This document shows positions 16,321-25,735 of a stretch of 30,000 bases of DNA, piece by piece. The translations under genes were made by a program, and so were the position numbers. Under the pieces are notes generated by a model, which saw nothing but the letters and a program-made list of their open reading frames with translations, made no database searches and was not told the origin of the DNA. The number at the start of each line of letters is the position of its first letter. The first letter of the stretch is position 1. The DNA is from Prorocentrum cordatum (Eukaryota; Sar; Dinophyceae; Prorocentrales; Prorocentraceae). The DNA lies in NCBI GenBank assembly GCA_963575745.1, contig CAUYUJ010012725.1, positions 298,587-328,586 of the forward strand, in the 5' to 3' direction.

Positions 16321-16683
16321 CCCGACGATCGTTCCCGTTCACCTGCCGACAGGGATCGTCAAACAAGAAGCGATCAGGGATGCAGAGCAAATCCGGGGCA
16401 AGGGGTCGCTATGAATCACACGCTCCCATCGGTAGCCCGTCAGCGGGCGTTCTTTTCGAGCGCGTCGTGAGTTTTGACGGTCCTGTTTTCGTGGGATGTC
16501 TGCAGCGGGAGTTCGCGTGCCATTTCGGACTGGGTCTCGTCGTTTTCATGATGGCACCGTCAGGCCAGCCCGAGTCCCCCGAACCCGTCCCCCCGACAAT
16601 GATGCTGTTTTTGCCCCCCGATGATGGGCAAATCTTCCACCACCGCTACCACGTGTAGCACGGGCGAGAAGGGAGGATGAGGA
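16321..16683. other. No gene recognised
   Basis: A plus-strand frame of about 116 codons (16308-16658) is open, but it begins within the foldback element and shows no known domain, so it is not called. The sequence is otherwise unique. Confidence 0.5.
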
Positions 16684-16858
16684 GGTCCTCCTGCTCCTCC
16701 TCCTCCCCCTCCTCCTCCCCCTCCTCCTCCCCCTCCGCCTCCTCCTCCGCCTCCTCCTCCTCCTCCTCCTCCTCCTCCTCCTCCTCCTACTCCTACTCCT
16801 CCTCCTCCTCCTCCTCCTCCTCCTCCTCCTCCTCCTCCTCCTCCTCCTCCTCCTCCTC

Positions 16859-16889
<31 letters not shown>

Positions 16890-16903
16890 TCCTCCTCCTC
16901 CTA
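16684..16903 (-). repeat. (CTC)n pyrimidine tract, about 220 bases
   Basis: Nearly pure CTC triplets with occasional CCC, CGC and TAC. It is the longest GAG/CTC tract of the window and on the opposite strand from most others. Its translations are poly-Ser, poly-Gly and poly-Arg. Confidence 0.95.
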
Positions 16904-17226
16904 CCCAGGGTCTTGGTGGTGACAAGTGAGCCCATCGTCCCGAGGGCGGGAGCCCCGGGGGTCGCACTGCACTTCCGGGGAGGGCGGGCAGCCGGGGGTC
17001 TCGAGGTCTGGCTGGGCCCTGCCCCGCCTCCGGCCCCCTGCTGCCCTCCTCCTCCCTCCCCTCCTGGGCGCGAACCCAGACAGGATCGCGTCGTACAAGA
17101 ACTCAGGACGCGAGGTTTTTGCCAGTTGTCTGCCCCTGGGGGCCCTCGCCGGGCCTCGGGACCATCAAAAAACTACTCAGGATGAAAAACCGGCCCCGGG
17201 GAAAAGGGCGTGACTTCCCGAGGCAC

Positions 17227-17249
17227 CGTCCTGATCAAAAATCAGGACG
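17227..17249. repeat. Perfect 9-base-stem hairpin CGTCCTGAT-loop-ATCAGGACG
   Basis: Two 9-base arms with a 5-base A-rich loop (CAAAA). It lies at the start of a plus-strand open frame of about 77 codons that I do not recognise (17210-17443). Confidence 0.75.
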
Positions 17250-17300
17250 TCGCGTGTCTGGGAACCCGACTTGTCTGGCTGATGTTCTGGGGAGCGGCCG

Positions 17301-17340
17301 AACAGGGCGCGCGGAGCACGGTCTCCTTGCGCGCCCTGTT
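17301..17340. repeat. Perfect 12-base inverted repeat AACAGGGCGCGC
   Basis: AACAGGGCGCGC (17301-17312) and GCGCGCCCTGTT (17329-17340) enclose a 16-base loop that itself contains GGAG and CTCC. A further stem-loop with perfect 8-base arms, TCGCGGAG and CTCCGCGA, lies at 17447-17468. Three clean hairpins within 250 bases suggest a structured transcript or a decayed inverted-repeat element. Confidence 0.75.
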
Positions 17341-17504
17341 TCGCGCACCGTTCGCGCCCTGGGGGGCATGGCCCCTGACCGTCGGCGCTACTGCTCGAGA
17401 CGACGATGAAGCCGACGACGCCTGCGACGAGACAACCATCTAATCGTCGCGGAGCCTTCGCTCCGCGAGCCTGTTGGAAGCCAATTGATTTTTTTGCGGA
17501 GACC

Positions 17505-17565
17505 CTGCAAACAACCCTGCAATGACCCTGCAAAGTCCCTACGACGACCCTGCAATACCCTTCAG
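17505..17565 (+). repeat. Short tandem ACCCTGCAA repeat
   Basis: ACCCTGCAA occurs four times with spacers of a few bases (about 17511, 17523, 17537 after a variant, 17548). It leads into the TCTTGGG minisatellite. Confidence 0.7.
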
Positions 17566-17569
17566 TCCG

Positions 17570-17925
17570 AGCCATCTTGAGGCCCCAGAAGGCCTTCGGA
17601 AGCGATACGGCGAGAACGCAACAGCATTGTTTTGTTTTCTGGGGTTGTTCAATGGTGTTGACCTGTTTTGGCACTCGTGGGGCTCTCTTGGGGCAGTCTT
17701 GGGGCCTTCTTGGGGCTCTTTGAGGAGGTCTTGGGCCTCTTGGCGGGTGTCCTTGGAGGGCTCGGAGAACCTTTCTAATCGTCTTGGGGCTGTCTTGGGA
17801 CCTCTTGCAGGTATGTCGGAGGCTATGTTGAGACATCTTGAGCTCTCTTGCGCCATCTTGGAGGCCATCTTGCGGTTTCCGAGGCTCTTTTCGAGCCATC
17901 TTGTGCCATCTTGGGCGCTCTGATC
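17570..17925. repeat. Degenerate minisatellite GGCCnTCTTGG, block 1
   Basis: Frequent GGGGCTCTCTTGGGG, GGGCCTTCTTGGG and GAGCCATCTTG words at 10-25-base spacing. The same vocabulary returns at 19020-19290, 20690-21045 and 27830-29310. Open frames across it are repeat translations (Trp, Gly, Leu, Ser-rich). Confidence 0.75.
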
Positions 17926-18114
17926 GCTCCGTCCCCCCCCCTCCCAGGCCCAAGGGCGGGTGTCCAGGGAGGGGTCAAGACACCTTCCCCGCCCGCAAGC
18001 CGTCTCGCTCACTCCCACTCGCCCTCCCACCACGTAGTCAGCACTCGAGCCGCAGCGTGTTCAGAGGTACTCTTTGGATGGGCAGCTCAGAGGAACTAAA
18101 ACAGGGTTCGTGTG

Positions 18115-18340
18115 CGCAACGCTGGGGCGAGGTGCGCCAGGCGTGCCAGGCTCGCCGCGCCCGCCAGGTGCGCAAGGCACCTCTTTGGCCCAAGCGTGCA
18201 GGGCACGCCTGGTGCGCCAGATGCGCCACGTGATCTACGTGTGCCATGTGTGCCGCATGCTCCAGCCGCGCCAGGTGCGCCACGCTCGGGGCATGCGCAG
18301 AGTGTGCCAGGTGCGCCTGCGCACGTGGCAGTACACAGTC
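18115..18340. repeat. Degenerate GCGCCAGGTGCGCCA repeat
   Basis: Variants of GTGCGCCAGG recur roughly every 12 to 18 bases (for example GGTGCGCCAGGCGTGCCAGG, then CTGGTGCGCCAGATGCGCCA). The unit is partly palindromic (TGGCGCACCTGGCGC). Translations in all frames are repetitive (Ala, His, Cys, Arg). Confidence 0.75.
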
Positions 18341-18404
18341 GAAAAACGTGTCGGCCCCCATCACCCTTGTCGAAAACAAGCACGCAATCGCGGCGGGGTA
18401 GTCA

Positions 18405-18640
18405 TCATAGCGTCTGGTGGGCCTGCACAGCAGGCAATATGCCAGCACCCCCGCCGTCCCAGTCAAACACCAACGCACAGTGATCGTGGGGCGCTCGCGC
18501 ATGATCCAGATTTTGTGTCGAAGTGCATGCTGTATTGTTTTTGACAGTCATGTTGGCCCTGCGTGCAGCAGGCAATTTGCGAGTACCCCCGCCGTCCCCG
18601 TCAAAAACAATACAAGGTGCTGACGGCCCCCACGAGCATG
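18405..18640. repeat. Direct repeat with about 140-base period and inner hairpin
   Basis: 'ggcctgcacagcaggcaatatgccagcacccccgccgtccc.gtcaaa' (18419 onward) recurs as 'ggccctgcgtgcagcaggcaatttgcgagtacccccgccgtccccgtcaaa' (18556 onward). GTATTGTTTTTGAC (about 18531-18544) and its exact reverse complement GTCAAAAACAATAC (about 18600-18613) flank the second unit. A weaker third unit may begin near 18355. The minus-strand frame reads through as VFDGDGGG and VFDWDGGG, which mirrors the DNA repeat. Confidence 0.7.
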
Positions 18641-18650
18641 ACCCAAGATT

Positions 18651-19013
18651 TTGCCCCAAAGTGGACTTCACAGTGTTTCCGTCACAGGGATGTTGGGGAC
18701 GGGTGCCCTCATTGGTCCTGGTGTGCTGCCGGTTGCCTGGGGGAGGGAGCGCTTACTAAGAGGGAACAGTGATAAACCCCTTCCCCGAGCAAGGGAAGGA
18801 AGGATCATGCCAGAGAGGACAAAACTCATTAAACCACCTACGCCCAGAGGGCTGGTGGGATTCTGTACAGGAAGTATTGTAGGCAATATGAACCCATGTT
18901 TTGTCATATTGGAGTCCAAGCTTCCAAGGGATGCCCCTGAAAAGCCAAACTCCGCTAAGCAACGTTCGTGTGTTGCGGCGTGCATTTCGTCGCCTCCCCC
19001 CCTCCCGGTCTGA
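18651..19013 (+). CDS. Weak candidate open frame, unknown product
   Basis: A 120-codon frame in a stretch free of obvious repeats. It has a short hydrophobic stretch near its start (GMLGTGALIGPGVLPVAW) and a mixed composition afterwards, but I recognise no family, and a minus-strand frame of similar length is also open. It ends just before the next minisatellite block. I list it because the surrounding 350 bases contain nothing else; it may be a chance frame. Confidence 0.12.
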   Translation: MPQSGLHSVSVTGMLGTGALIGPGVLPVAWGRERLLRGNSDKPLPRAREGRIMPERTKLIKPPTPRGLVGFCTGSIVGNMNPCFVILESKLPRDAPEKPNSAKQRSCVAACISSPPPLPV

Positions 19014-19019
19014 GCCTAA

Positions 19020-19290
19020 ACAATCGCGGCCCTCTTGGACCACTATTGTGGCTGCGGCGCCTTGGGCGTTCTTAGGGCCGTCTTGGCGCCTTAATGGCCC
19101 TCGGAAACGGAATTGCATTTGAATGAGTTGGGTACCTCGGGAGTCTCATCTGAAGGCTCTGTTCCCACCTTAGAGCCGTGATGTGCGGTTTTGGGCCCTC
19201 TTGGAGGCATGTTGGAGACCATCTTGGGCTGTATATTGTTTTCATTGATGTCATCTTAGTCTATCTGAGGCCATCTTGGGTCAAAAGGGA
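19020..19290. repeat. Degenerate minisatellite GGCCnTCTTGG, block 2
   Basis: It contains GGCCCTCTTGGACCAC, GGGCCGTCTTGGCGCC, GGGCCCTCTTGGAGGC and GAGGCCATCTTGGG. It is sparser than the other blocks. From 19291 to 19597 the sequence is unique with no gene visible. Confidence 0.65.
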
Positions 19291-19597
19291 CCTTCTGACA
19301 CCTTGGCCCCCCCAGAGCCGCGGGAGGATGGAGCCCCTCCTCTGGAAGGGGATTGGAATCATGTTTTTTATCCCCAGTCTTTTCGTTCATAAGTTGCCCG
19401 TGACTCAAAGGAGATTCGGTTGATTGCGTTGGGGGAAAGGGAACGTCGGCGTCAAGGATGTCTGCACCTTCAGTTCGCCGTGAGTCGATATGACCAGTCC
19501 ATGTGCCAGTCGAAGGAGCACCATGGGACTGACACCGCATGAGTTGTATTGGTTTGTCTCGAACGCATACCATACTAGTCTCATTGCTCGCGTTCAG

Positions 19598-19674
19598 GGA
19601 GGTGGAGGAGGAGGAGGAGGAGGATGAGGAGAAGGAGGAGGAGGAGGAGGAGGAGGAGGGAGAGGAGGGAAGGA
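19598..19674 (+). repeat. (GAG)n purine tract
   Basis: About 24 GAG/GGA triplets with ATG and AAG interruptions. It is followed by C/T-rich sequence to about 19760. Confidence 0.9.
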
Positions 19675-20689
19675 CCCTCCTTCCATTAGCGCCTCGCCTT
19701 CTCGTACACCCTTCACCTTCCCTTTTCGCCCTCCCTTCCCCTGCCCCCTCTTCCCCAGCGCACCGGCCCGACAAGCCCGCCAGCGGCCGCCCGCGCTGTG
19801 CTGCGCCCGCCCTCGGCGGCGAGGGGTGGCACCAGAGGGCCACCAGAGAACGAAGCGGCATGCGCAGTGACGACAAGCAGGTCACCAGTGGGGACGCGCA
19901 TCGTGATCGCCTTCTTATTCCTTGTCTTGCCGATCGGCGCGGGCCCTCGCCCTCCCCCCCTCCCCCCCCCTCCCATGGAGTAGGTCTTAGCTGTTTTTGG
20001 CACCCGTTTCGAGCAGGTGGAGCCCCTTCTCCACAGGGCGCACTGCTGCAAACAGTCGCACTCAGCAGAGGTTCGGAGCCAGACCCCCCCCTCCCCCACC
20101 CCCCTGCCGCCCAATGTCGAAACGCCGAAAAAGAAAACGCTCACAAGCAGTTTCCAGTGAGGACGCATATTATGAAACAGGATGCGCTTCGTCAGGGATC
20201 CCTGGGTTTCTTCGTGTCCAGCGATGCGCGCCGACTTCTCCCGATAGTTAAGAGACTGTTCGCCTTGGGTGCCCAGGGTTTCTCCGATTGGATCCCTTGG
20301 ACATAAACCCAAGGCCTTGGGCAAGAAACTTCGAGGACTATCAGGGCTGGGTTTCTTGCGAGGGTTTCTTGCGGCCGCGTCCCCAGTGTATTTTAGCGGC
20401 TCTGCCGCTTCAACGCGTCGGCGATGCTTGCGCGGGGGGCCATAGGTGAGCGCCCCCTGGGGGCTCGTTTCTGGCTCTGGGTGCAGCGGACAGGAACCCA
20501 TGGTCAGAAGTTCATGCGAAGTATGATGTCAGCCAGCAGGTAACAGGGTTCAGCGCGAATGGGGCCAAGCCAAAGCTCAAGATCTTGCAGGATCCTGGAA
20601 AGCCAGGTTGTAGAGACCTTACGGCCAGAGCCGCCGACCCGTAACGACGACGACGACGATGCTGACGTGGGTCAGAGTCCTCAGGGATG
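19675..20689. other. No gene recognised; GC-rich with C runs and a loose hairpin
   Basis: C-rich runs at 19950-19975 and 20085-20105. At about 20196-20315, CCCTGGGTTTCTTCGTGTCC is inversely related to GGACATAAACCCAAGG, with several additional GGGTTTCT words (20266, 20348, 20362). Open frames of 250-260 codons cross the region on both strands but lack recognisable domains and span the GAG tract. GACGACGAC occurs near 20645. Confidence 0.5.
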
Positions 20690-21045
20690 CTTCGTGGGGT
20701 CTCTTCGCAGAGCTCTCGGGGGCCTCTGGTGATAGGTGGGGTGTTCTCTTGGGAGCCTCTTGGGGGCCTGTTGGGAGGTTGCTGGGGGCCGCTTGGATCT
20801 TCCTGCGGGCCTCTTGGGGGTCTCTTGAGGGCGTTTTGGGGGCTTCGTGGCGCTTCCTGGGAGCCTCTCAGGCCGAAGGCTCGAAATGTCCGTTCGGGTC
20901 CCCCGTCTGGGCACTCCTTCTTGGGGACATCTTGGGCCGTCTTGGAAGCCTCTTGAGTCGTCTTGCGGCCCTCTTGGGTTGTTTCGGGGCCCTCTTGGAG
21001 GCCTCATGGCTATCTTGGGGCGATCTTGGGAGCCTCTGACCCGGG
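20690..21045. repeat. Degenerate minisatellite GGCCnTCTTGG, block 3
   Basis: Dense words GGGAGCCTCTTGGGGGCCTG, GGGCCTCTTGGGGGTC, GGCCGTCTTGGAAGCC and GGCCCTCTTGGGTTG. Spacing is about 12 or 24 bases. Translations give SWGPLGGLL-like strings, the same as the last block of the window. Confidence 0.8.
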
Positions 21046-21214
21046 GTTTGCCACTGGTCCCTCCAGGGACCTCCCCGTGACCCCCCCCCCGGCGGGAAAG
21101 GGATGAAAGGGAAGGGGCTTCTCCTTGACTCAACTGCGACGTTGTTGCTCAATTTCGCTTTGGCCTGTGGCTGGCGCGCTTGAGGAGGAGGGCCCAGCGA
21201 AAGGGGGCGGGCAG

Positions 21215-21435
21215 CGACGACGATGACGATGACGACGAACGGAAGAGCGTCTTCCATGATGGCGACAAGGATGGCAACGATGACGACGATGACGACGACA
21301 ACGATGACGGCGACAACGACGACGAACGACGATGACGACGAACGGAAGAGCGTCTTCTATGATGGCGACAAGGATGACAACGATCGACGATGATGACGAC
21401 GACGACGAACGACGACGACGACGACGAACGGAACG
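21215..21435. repeat. GAC/GAT microsatellite with a 103-base direct repeat
   Basis: GACGACGAACGGAAGAGCGT (21231 onward) recurs at 21334 onward, each followed by 'cttcYatgatggcgacaaggatgRcaacgat'. Between and around them are (GAC)n and (GAT)n runs. Long frames here are poly-Asp or poly-Arg/Ser. Confidence 0.85.
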
Positions 21436-21587
21436 AACAACGAAGAACGACGGGGTCCGGCGGGCTTTGGCCGAGGTGGGGTCCGGGAGCCGCTTGCGGC
21501 CCTGCACGGTGGCCTCCTCGCACGGTCGGCGGAGCCGGGTCTGGGGGGCCCCAGGGCCGAGGAATCTCTCTGAGTCGAGGGCAAAGG

Positions 21588-21749
21588 TCAGGAGGAAAAA
21601 AAAACACAGACACAATTAATCGTCGATCCCCCAGAAAACATGGGAAAATATGGGCAGTGGGGGCGAAGACAGAAACCCAGAAAATATGGGAAAATATGGG
21701 GAATATTTTTATTTGTGTGTATTTATTTGTGTGTCCTGGGGCCCCTTCA
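21588..21749. mobile_element. M3 element, copy 4 (162 bases)
   Basis: It starts TCAGGAGGAAAAAAAAACAC and ends CCTGGGGCCCCTTCA. It is flanked by a perfect 5-base duplication, AAAGG (21583-21587 and 21750-21754). Family landmarks are all present: 'aattaatcgtcgat', 'atgggaaaatatggg', 'cccagaaaatatggg', 'atttatttgtgtgtcc'. Confidence 0.9.
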
Positions 21750-22130
21750 AAAGGGTGAGACTTGCCGTTTCGATGGATTTCCGAGGTCTGGAATGTGCAA
21801 AAGGTGGATCACAAGACGGATTGATCTTCGAGGTGCCAAAGCCCATATGGATTTCACCCTGAGCCCTCCACCCTAAGAGAATGCCCAGCAGAAGCAAGTA
21901 GGGACAACAAGAGCCCCCAAACCCTGATAGCACAGCGAAGATGTGGCCTCACTGAGGTCTCCTTCTTCGCCTTCGCGACGATATTTTCGGGCGGCTTGGC
22001 TCGATACGCATCTGCAGAAAAAGATCACCTATCCCTAATGATGTTTGGCCCCCCTAGGATCCATCCCAAAGGGTTAGGGGTCCTTCTTTGTGTTAGCACA
22101 AAGTGGTTGGGCTGGGATTGCGCTGAGCCG
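21750..22130. other. No gene recognised
   Basis: Unique, moderately GC-rich sequence between M3 copy 4 and the double insertion at 22139. Short frames only. Confidence 0.5.
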
Positions 22131-22138
22131 GGTTAGTC

Positions 22139-22293
22139 TTATGTCGGGCGTGTTCCTCTACAGCAGGAATATTCAAACATAGTGGAACAATAGTCTGGGG
22201 GCGATGTTTGAGTTTGAGTATTTTTGCATAGCTTAGGTTTTTGTTTTAAGGTCTCCTCCCAAATCCGCCTGTCGGGGGGACCTGCCCGACCTA
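22139..22293. mobile_element. M1 element, copy 5 (155 bases)
   Basis: The ends are TTATGTCGGGCGTGTTCC and the inverted 'gggggacctgcccgaccta'. The left flank is GGGTTAGTC (22130-22138) and the right flank GGGTTACTC (22294-22302), one mismatch in nine. The interior carries 'attcaaacatagt' and 'gggggcgatgttt', as in sister copies. Confidence 0.9.
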
Positions 22294-22302
22294 GGGTTAC
22301 TC

Positions 22303-22477
22303 CAGATTTCGTAATAAAAGGGAGGGGGTCTGGACCCTCCAAGACAAGCCATTTCAGACCTCCCCCGTGGGGGAACCCTCCAAAACATCGTCCCCAGACC
22401 CCCCCCAGGCCCTCCAAGATAGCTTGGAAAAGACCCCCCCCGAAATGAGACCCCCCTCCCTTTTATTACGAAATCTG
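22303..22477. mobile_element. CAG...CTG inverted-repeat element (175 bases) at the same target
   Basis: CAGATTTCGTAATAAAAGGG at the left pairs exactly with the right end TTTTATTACGAAATCTG plus the adjacent GGG/CCC run. The middle has smaller inverted GACCCCCC/GGGGGGTC-like parts. The flanking 9-mers are GGGTTACTC (22294-22302) and GGGTTAGTC (22478-22486). CAG/CTG termini recall hAT-type elements, but a 9-base duplication is one base longer than the hAT norm, so the superfamily is open. Confidence 0.85.
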
Positions 22478-22621
22478 GGGTTAGTCGAAGCCCGATGCGG
22501 TCAGGCGTCGGTCGGGAGGCCCGCCGGGAGCGGAGCTCTCCCGCCCCCAAAACGGCAGCCGCGCTGTCGCGGCAGGCCCTCCACTGGCCGTTGGTGCCGA
22601 CGAGCCTTGCCTCTGCACGAA

Positions 22622-22980
22622 CGAGATGGGCACGGAAAGAATGGGTACAATGCCCAACAGCAGTTCCTGCTCATTTTGAACAGGACTCGCTGTCGGCGCG
22701 GCCGCGGCCTGTGTCCATTTGGGACAGAAGGCCGCCTGCCCAACAGCGGCCGCTGTTGGTTCGGGACAGCATTTGCTGTTGGGCATTGTACACCTTAGGC
22801 GATGCTGAAGAAAACCTAAGTTTTCGTCCAGAGTCTCGATTATTCTTAATCTTTCAATGTAAATCCTAAGATTTTGATCGAAGTTTTGGGTTTTATTCAA
22901 TTTCTGAGACCATGAATTTCTTAACCCATGATTTCTTAAGCATTTCGCAGGGTGTACCCATTCTTTCGGTACCCATTTCG
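22622..22980. mobile_element. Foldback element (R) with two nested inverted pairs
   Basis: The outer arms CGAGATGGGCACGGAAAGAA (22622 onward) and 'ttctttcggtacccatttcg' (ending 22980) pair over about 28 bases. Inner arms GTACAATGCCCAACAGCA (22645-22662) and TGCTGTTGGGCATTGTAC (22774-22791) pair perfectly. A perfect 20-base palindrome, CCAACAGCGGCCGCTGTTGG, lies at 22740-22759. The part from 22800 to 22950 is AT-rich. Minus-strand translations here reflect these repeats. Confidence 0.75.
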
Positions 22981-23118
22981 GGTGTCCAAATTGCCGCTTC
23001 CCCCCAGGAGGGCCAGCTGCTCTACAGGCTGCGGCGCAGCGTGACGCGGCCCGCGGCGATCTCGTGCCTGACCTTCAGGCCACGGGCGGGAGCGCCGGCT
23101 CAGCCTCGCCGTTTCCTT

Positions 23119-23281
23119 TCAGGAGAGGAAAAAACACACAGACACAATTAATCGTCCACTCCCAGGAAAATATGGGAAAATATGGGAAGTGGGGGGGAAG
23201 ACAAAAACCCAGAAAACATGGTGAAATATGGGGAATCCTTTTATTTGTGTGTATTTATTTGTGTGTCCCAGTTCCCCTTCA
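23119..23281. mobile_element. M3 element, copy 5 (163 bases)
   Basis: It starts TCAGGAGAGGAAAAAACACA and ends CCCAGTTCCCCTTCA. It is flanked by a perfect 5-base duplication, TCCTT (23114-23118 and 23282-23286). The interior matches copies 3 and 4 closely, so these three are probably the youngest. Confidence 0.9.
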
Positions 23282-23540
23282 TCCTTGGCATTCCTATCGT
23301 CGGTGGTGCAGCTGTCCAAGCAAGGCCTGATCGGTACCCGTCGGTCGTTGGAAGTAGGTAATTCCTGGACGCCCAGATCCCAATCCACTTCAGGGACGGT
23401 TCGTTCCGCTTTCCTCCTCTTCAGGGGGCGGGCGGAAGCCCGGTGCATCTTCGACGCCGTCCTCGCCATGTTTCTAACCATTTGTTCCGACCGACGGGTA
23501 TCCTCGCAGTCATTATTGATTGCGCCCGGTGTGCGCGTCG
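23282..23540. other. No gene recognised
   Basis: Unique sequence. Both strands carry open frames that continue into the CAT/GAT block, but their translations have no known domain. Confidence 0.45.
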
Positions 23541-23884
23541 TCATCATCCTCCTCCTCTTCCTCTTCCTCCTCATTATCATCATCATCATCATCATCATCA
23601 GCAGCATCACCATCACCATCACCATCACCATCACCATCACCATCAACATGATCATCAGCATCAGCATTATCATAATCATCAGCATCACCAGCATCAACAT
23701 CATCACCATCAACCTCGTCATGATGCTGACGATGGCGATGACGATGACGACGATTCTGATTATAATGGTGATGTGAAGATGATGGTGATGTGAAGATGAT
23801 GGTGATGCTGATGCTAATGATTATGATGATGATGCTGATGGTGATGGCCATCAACAGCATCACCAGCATCAGCAGCATCATCGT
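23541..23884. repeat. CAT/GAT microsatellite that switches strand twice
   Basis: Plus-strand triplets are CTC/CAT/CAC from 23541 to about 23718, then GAT/GAC/GGT from about 23719 to 23850, then CAT/CAG to 23880. The first and second parts are roughly complementary, so the block can fold on itself. The words GAAGATGATGGTGATGT and GAAGATGATGGTGATGC recur in tandem near 23775 and 23793. Confidence 0.85.
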
Positions 23885-23929
23885 CTTCATTTGGGGTGGC
23901 TCCTATCCGTGTTCTCTATCGGGCCCCTG

Positions 23930-24672
23930 CCGGGCACAACATAAAAGGAGAACCGCGCGAACAACACAAAAACACAGGGGGGATACGCGATAACCACTGG
24001 AGACGATCCAATCAACACGCGAACAGAAAATAAACACGCGAGAACCACGCGGGCGGGCAACACCAACCACGTGAGGAACACGCGACAAAACGCAATGTAA
24101 CCGCGCACACAAAACATTAGAACCAACAAACATAACCACGCGAAAACCATTCCAAAGACGCGGCGCACGCAACATAGCCAAGCAGCACAACAAACTCAAC
24201 CACATCACTAACGTACAATAACTACGCGGGAACGACGCGAAACATGCAAACTACCCACGCGGGAACCACGCGAAAGGCGCAAGCATACCAGGCGGGAACC
24301 GCGGAAAGAACGCACACAAACACGCGGGAACATACGACAACTGCAAGACCAACACGCGGGAACCGCAAAAGAACCACGCGGGAACCACACGAATAGCCAC
24401 GCGGGAACCACGCCGAAAACGCAAAACAAACACGCGGGAACCACACAACAACCACGGGAACAACGCGAAGAACGCAGAAGAACAATGCGGGAACCGCACA
24501 AGAACCATGCGGAAACAACGCGAGGAAAGCAACACCACCACGCGGGAACCGCAAAACAGCCACGCAGGAACACGCCAAAAACGCAAAAGACCACGCGGGA
24601 ACCACGCGGGAACCGCAACATAACCTTGCGGGAACCGCAAACAAAACACCCGGGAACCACGCGAAACATGCA
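23930..24672. repeat. Degenerate tandem array CGCGGGAACCACGCGAAAAC
   Basis: CACGCGGGAACC recurs dozens of times, separated by A-rich connectors such as ACGCAAAAGA and ACACGAAAAC. Density is highest from 24240 to 24660. Minus-strand frames are open and translate to repeated VVPAWFLCGSRVV-like strings. These hydrophobic repeats are a by-product of the array and not membrane proteins. Confidence 0.85.
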
Positions 24673-24819
24673 ACATGACCATGACAATGAATTTTCCATC
24701 CCCTGCTGTTATCATTATCGCGGCAAATTATTAATTCCGAAAGGGGGGAACCAGAACGACATCAACAGAACACTCCATAGTTCATGAATTCCCGAGGTGG
24801 GAGGAGGTGGAGCAGCGAG

Positions 24820-25735
24820 TTCTCAGGAGTCGTCCGGGATCTGCCAGGGATCTTGGAGGACTCCTCAGGGATCCGTCAGGAATCAATTTCGAATCTCAGG
24901 AATCTGAAGGGGCCACTGGAAGCATTGAGGGAATCTTGATGAACCCTCAGGAATCCTCACGAATCCTTCATGAGCCGGCAGCAAACCTACAGGAATCCTC
25001 CTGGAGTCCTTCGGGAACCCCACAGGAGTCCTAAGGAATATTTGGGAATCTTGGGAAATCCTTTGGAACCCCATGGGACCTTGGGAATCATTCAGGAATC
25101 CTCAGGCATCCTTCAGCAACCATCAGGAACCAGCAGGAATCCTCCTCCTATCCTCCGGGAATCCTTCCGAATCCGATCGCGTCTTTTTGGGGAAGTAGCG
25201 AATTCTCGAGGATCTTCGGGGATCGTTCAGCAACCCGCAGGGATCTTCATGAATCCTCCTGGAATCCTGAAAGAGCCTTCAGGAATCCTCCCGGAAATGG
25301 CAGGAGTCCTCGGGAACCCTCCCTCCAACGGCCATTCTGTTGTCCTGAAGAACCTGTATGACCTCGCAGCAGGAATCGTCAGGAACCCTCAGGGGTCCTC
25401 ACGGATCCGCTTGGGATCGCCAGACATGTTGTGATGAATGTTTGGATATCCACCAGGAATCCGCCAGGAGCCTCAGGAATCTTTCAGGCATCTTGGAGGA
25501 AAAGAGTTGAGAGGAGTCCTCAGGAGCCGTCAGGGATCATCCAAGGGGCCCGCAGCAGGAATCTTCAGGTATCCGAGAGGATTTTTACGAATCCTCAAGG
25601 AACCCGTAGAATCCCGGCACGAATCCCCAGGAATTGTTCAGGAATCCACAGGAGCCCGAAATAGTTGTCCGTAATCATTCAGGAATGCTGCAACAAATTG
25701 TTGGGACAGTTGCGGGAATCCGTAGGAACCCTCCT
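24820..25735 (+). repeat. Degenerate array of CAGGAATCCTC, forward block
   Basis: CAGGAATCCTC and variants (GGGAATCTTG, AGGAACCCTC, CGGGAATCCTT) recur about every 12 or 24 bases over 900 bases. Frames give repeated Asn-Pro-Gln-Glu-Ser-Ser or Gly-Ile-Leu-Arg strings. I see no independent coding signal. Confidence 0.85.

Noticed and set aside
18405-18671. Minus-strand frame with repeated FDxDGGG motifs resembling calcium-binding loops
   Set aside because: The repetition follows the 140-base DNA repeat. Spacing and flanking residues do not match EF-hand or RTX units.
23037-23110. Short minus-strand stretch reading APARGLKVRHEIAAGRVT, possible terminal exon
   Set aside because: Only about 25 codons between stops, with no homologue I recognise and no clear splice site.
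24208-24715. Hydrophobic Val/Phe/Cys-rich minus-strand frames that look like membrane proteins
   Set aside because: Three overlapping frames all give the same kind of repeat, matching the CGCGGGAACCACGCG array. The hydrophobicity is a by-product of the DNA repeat.
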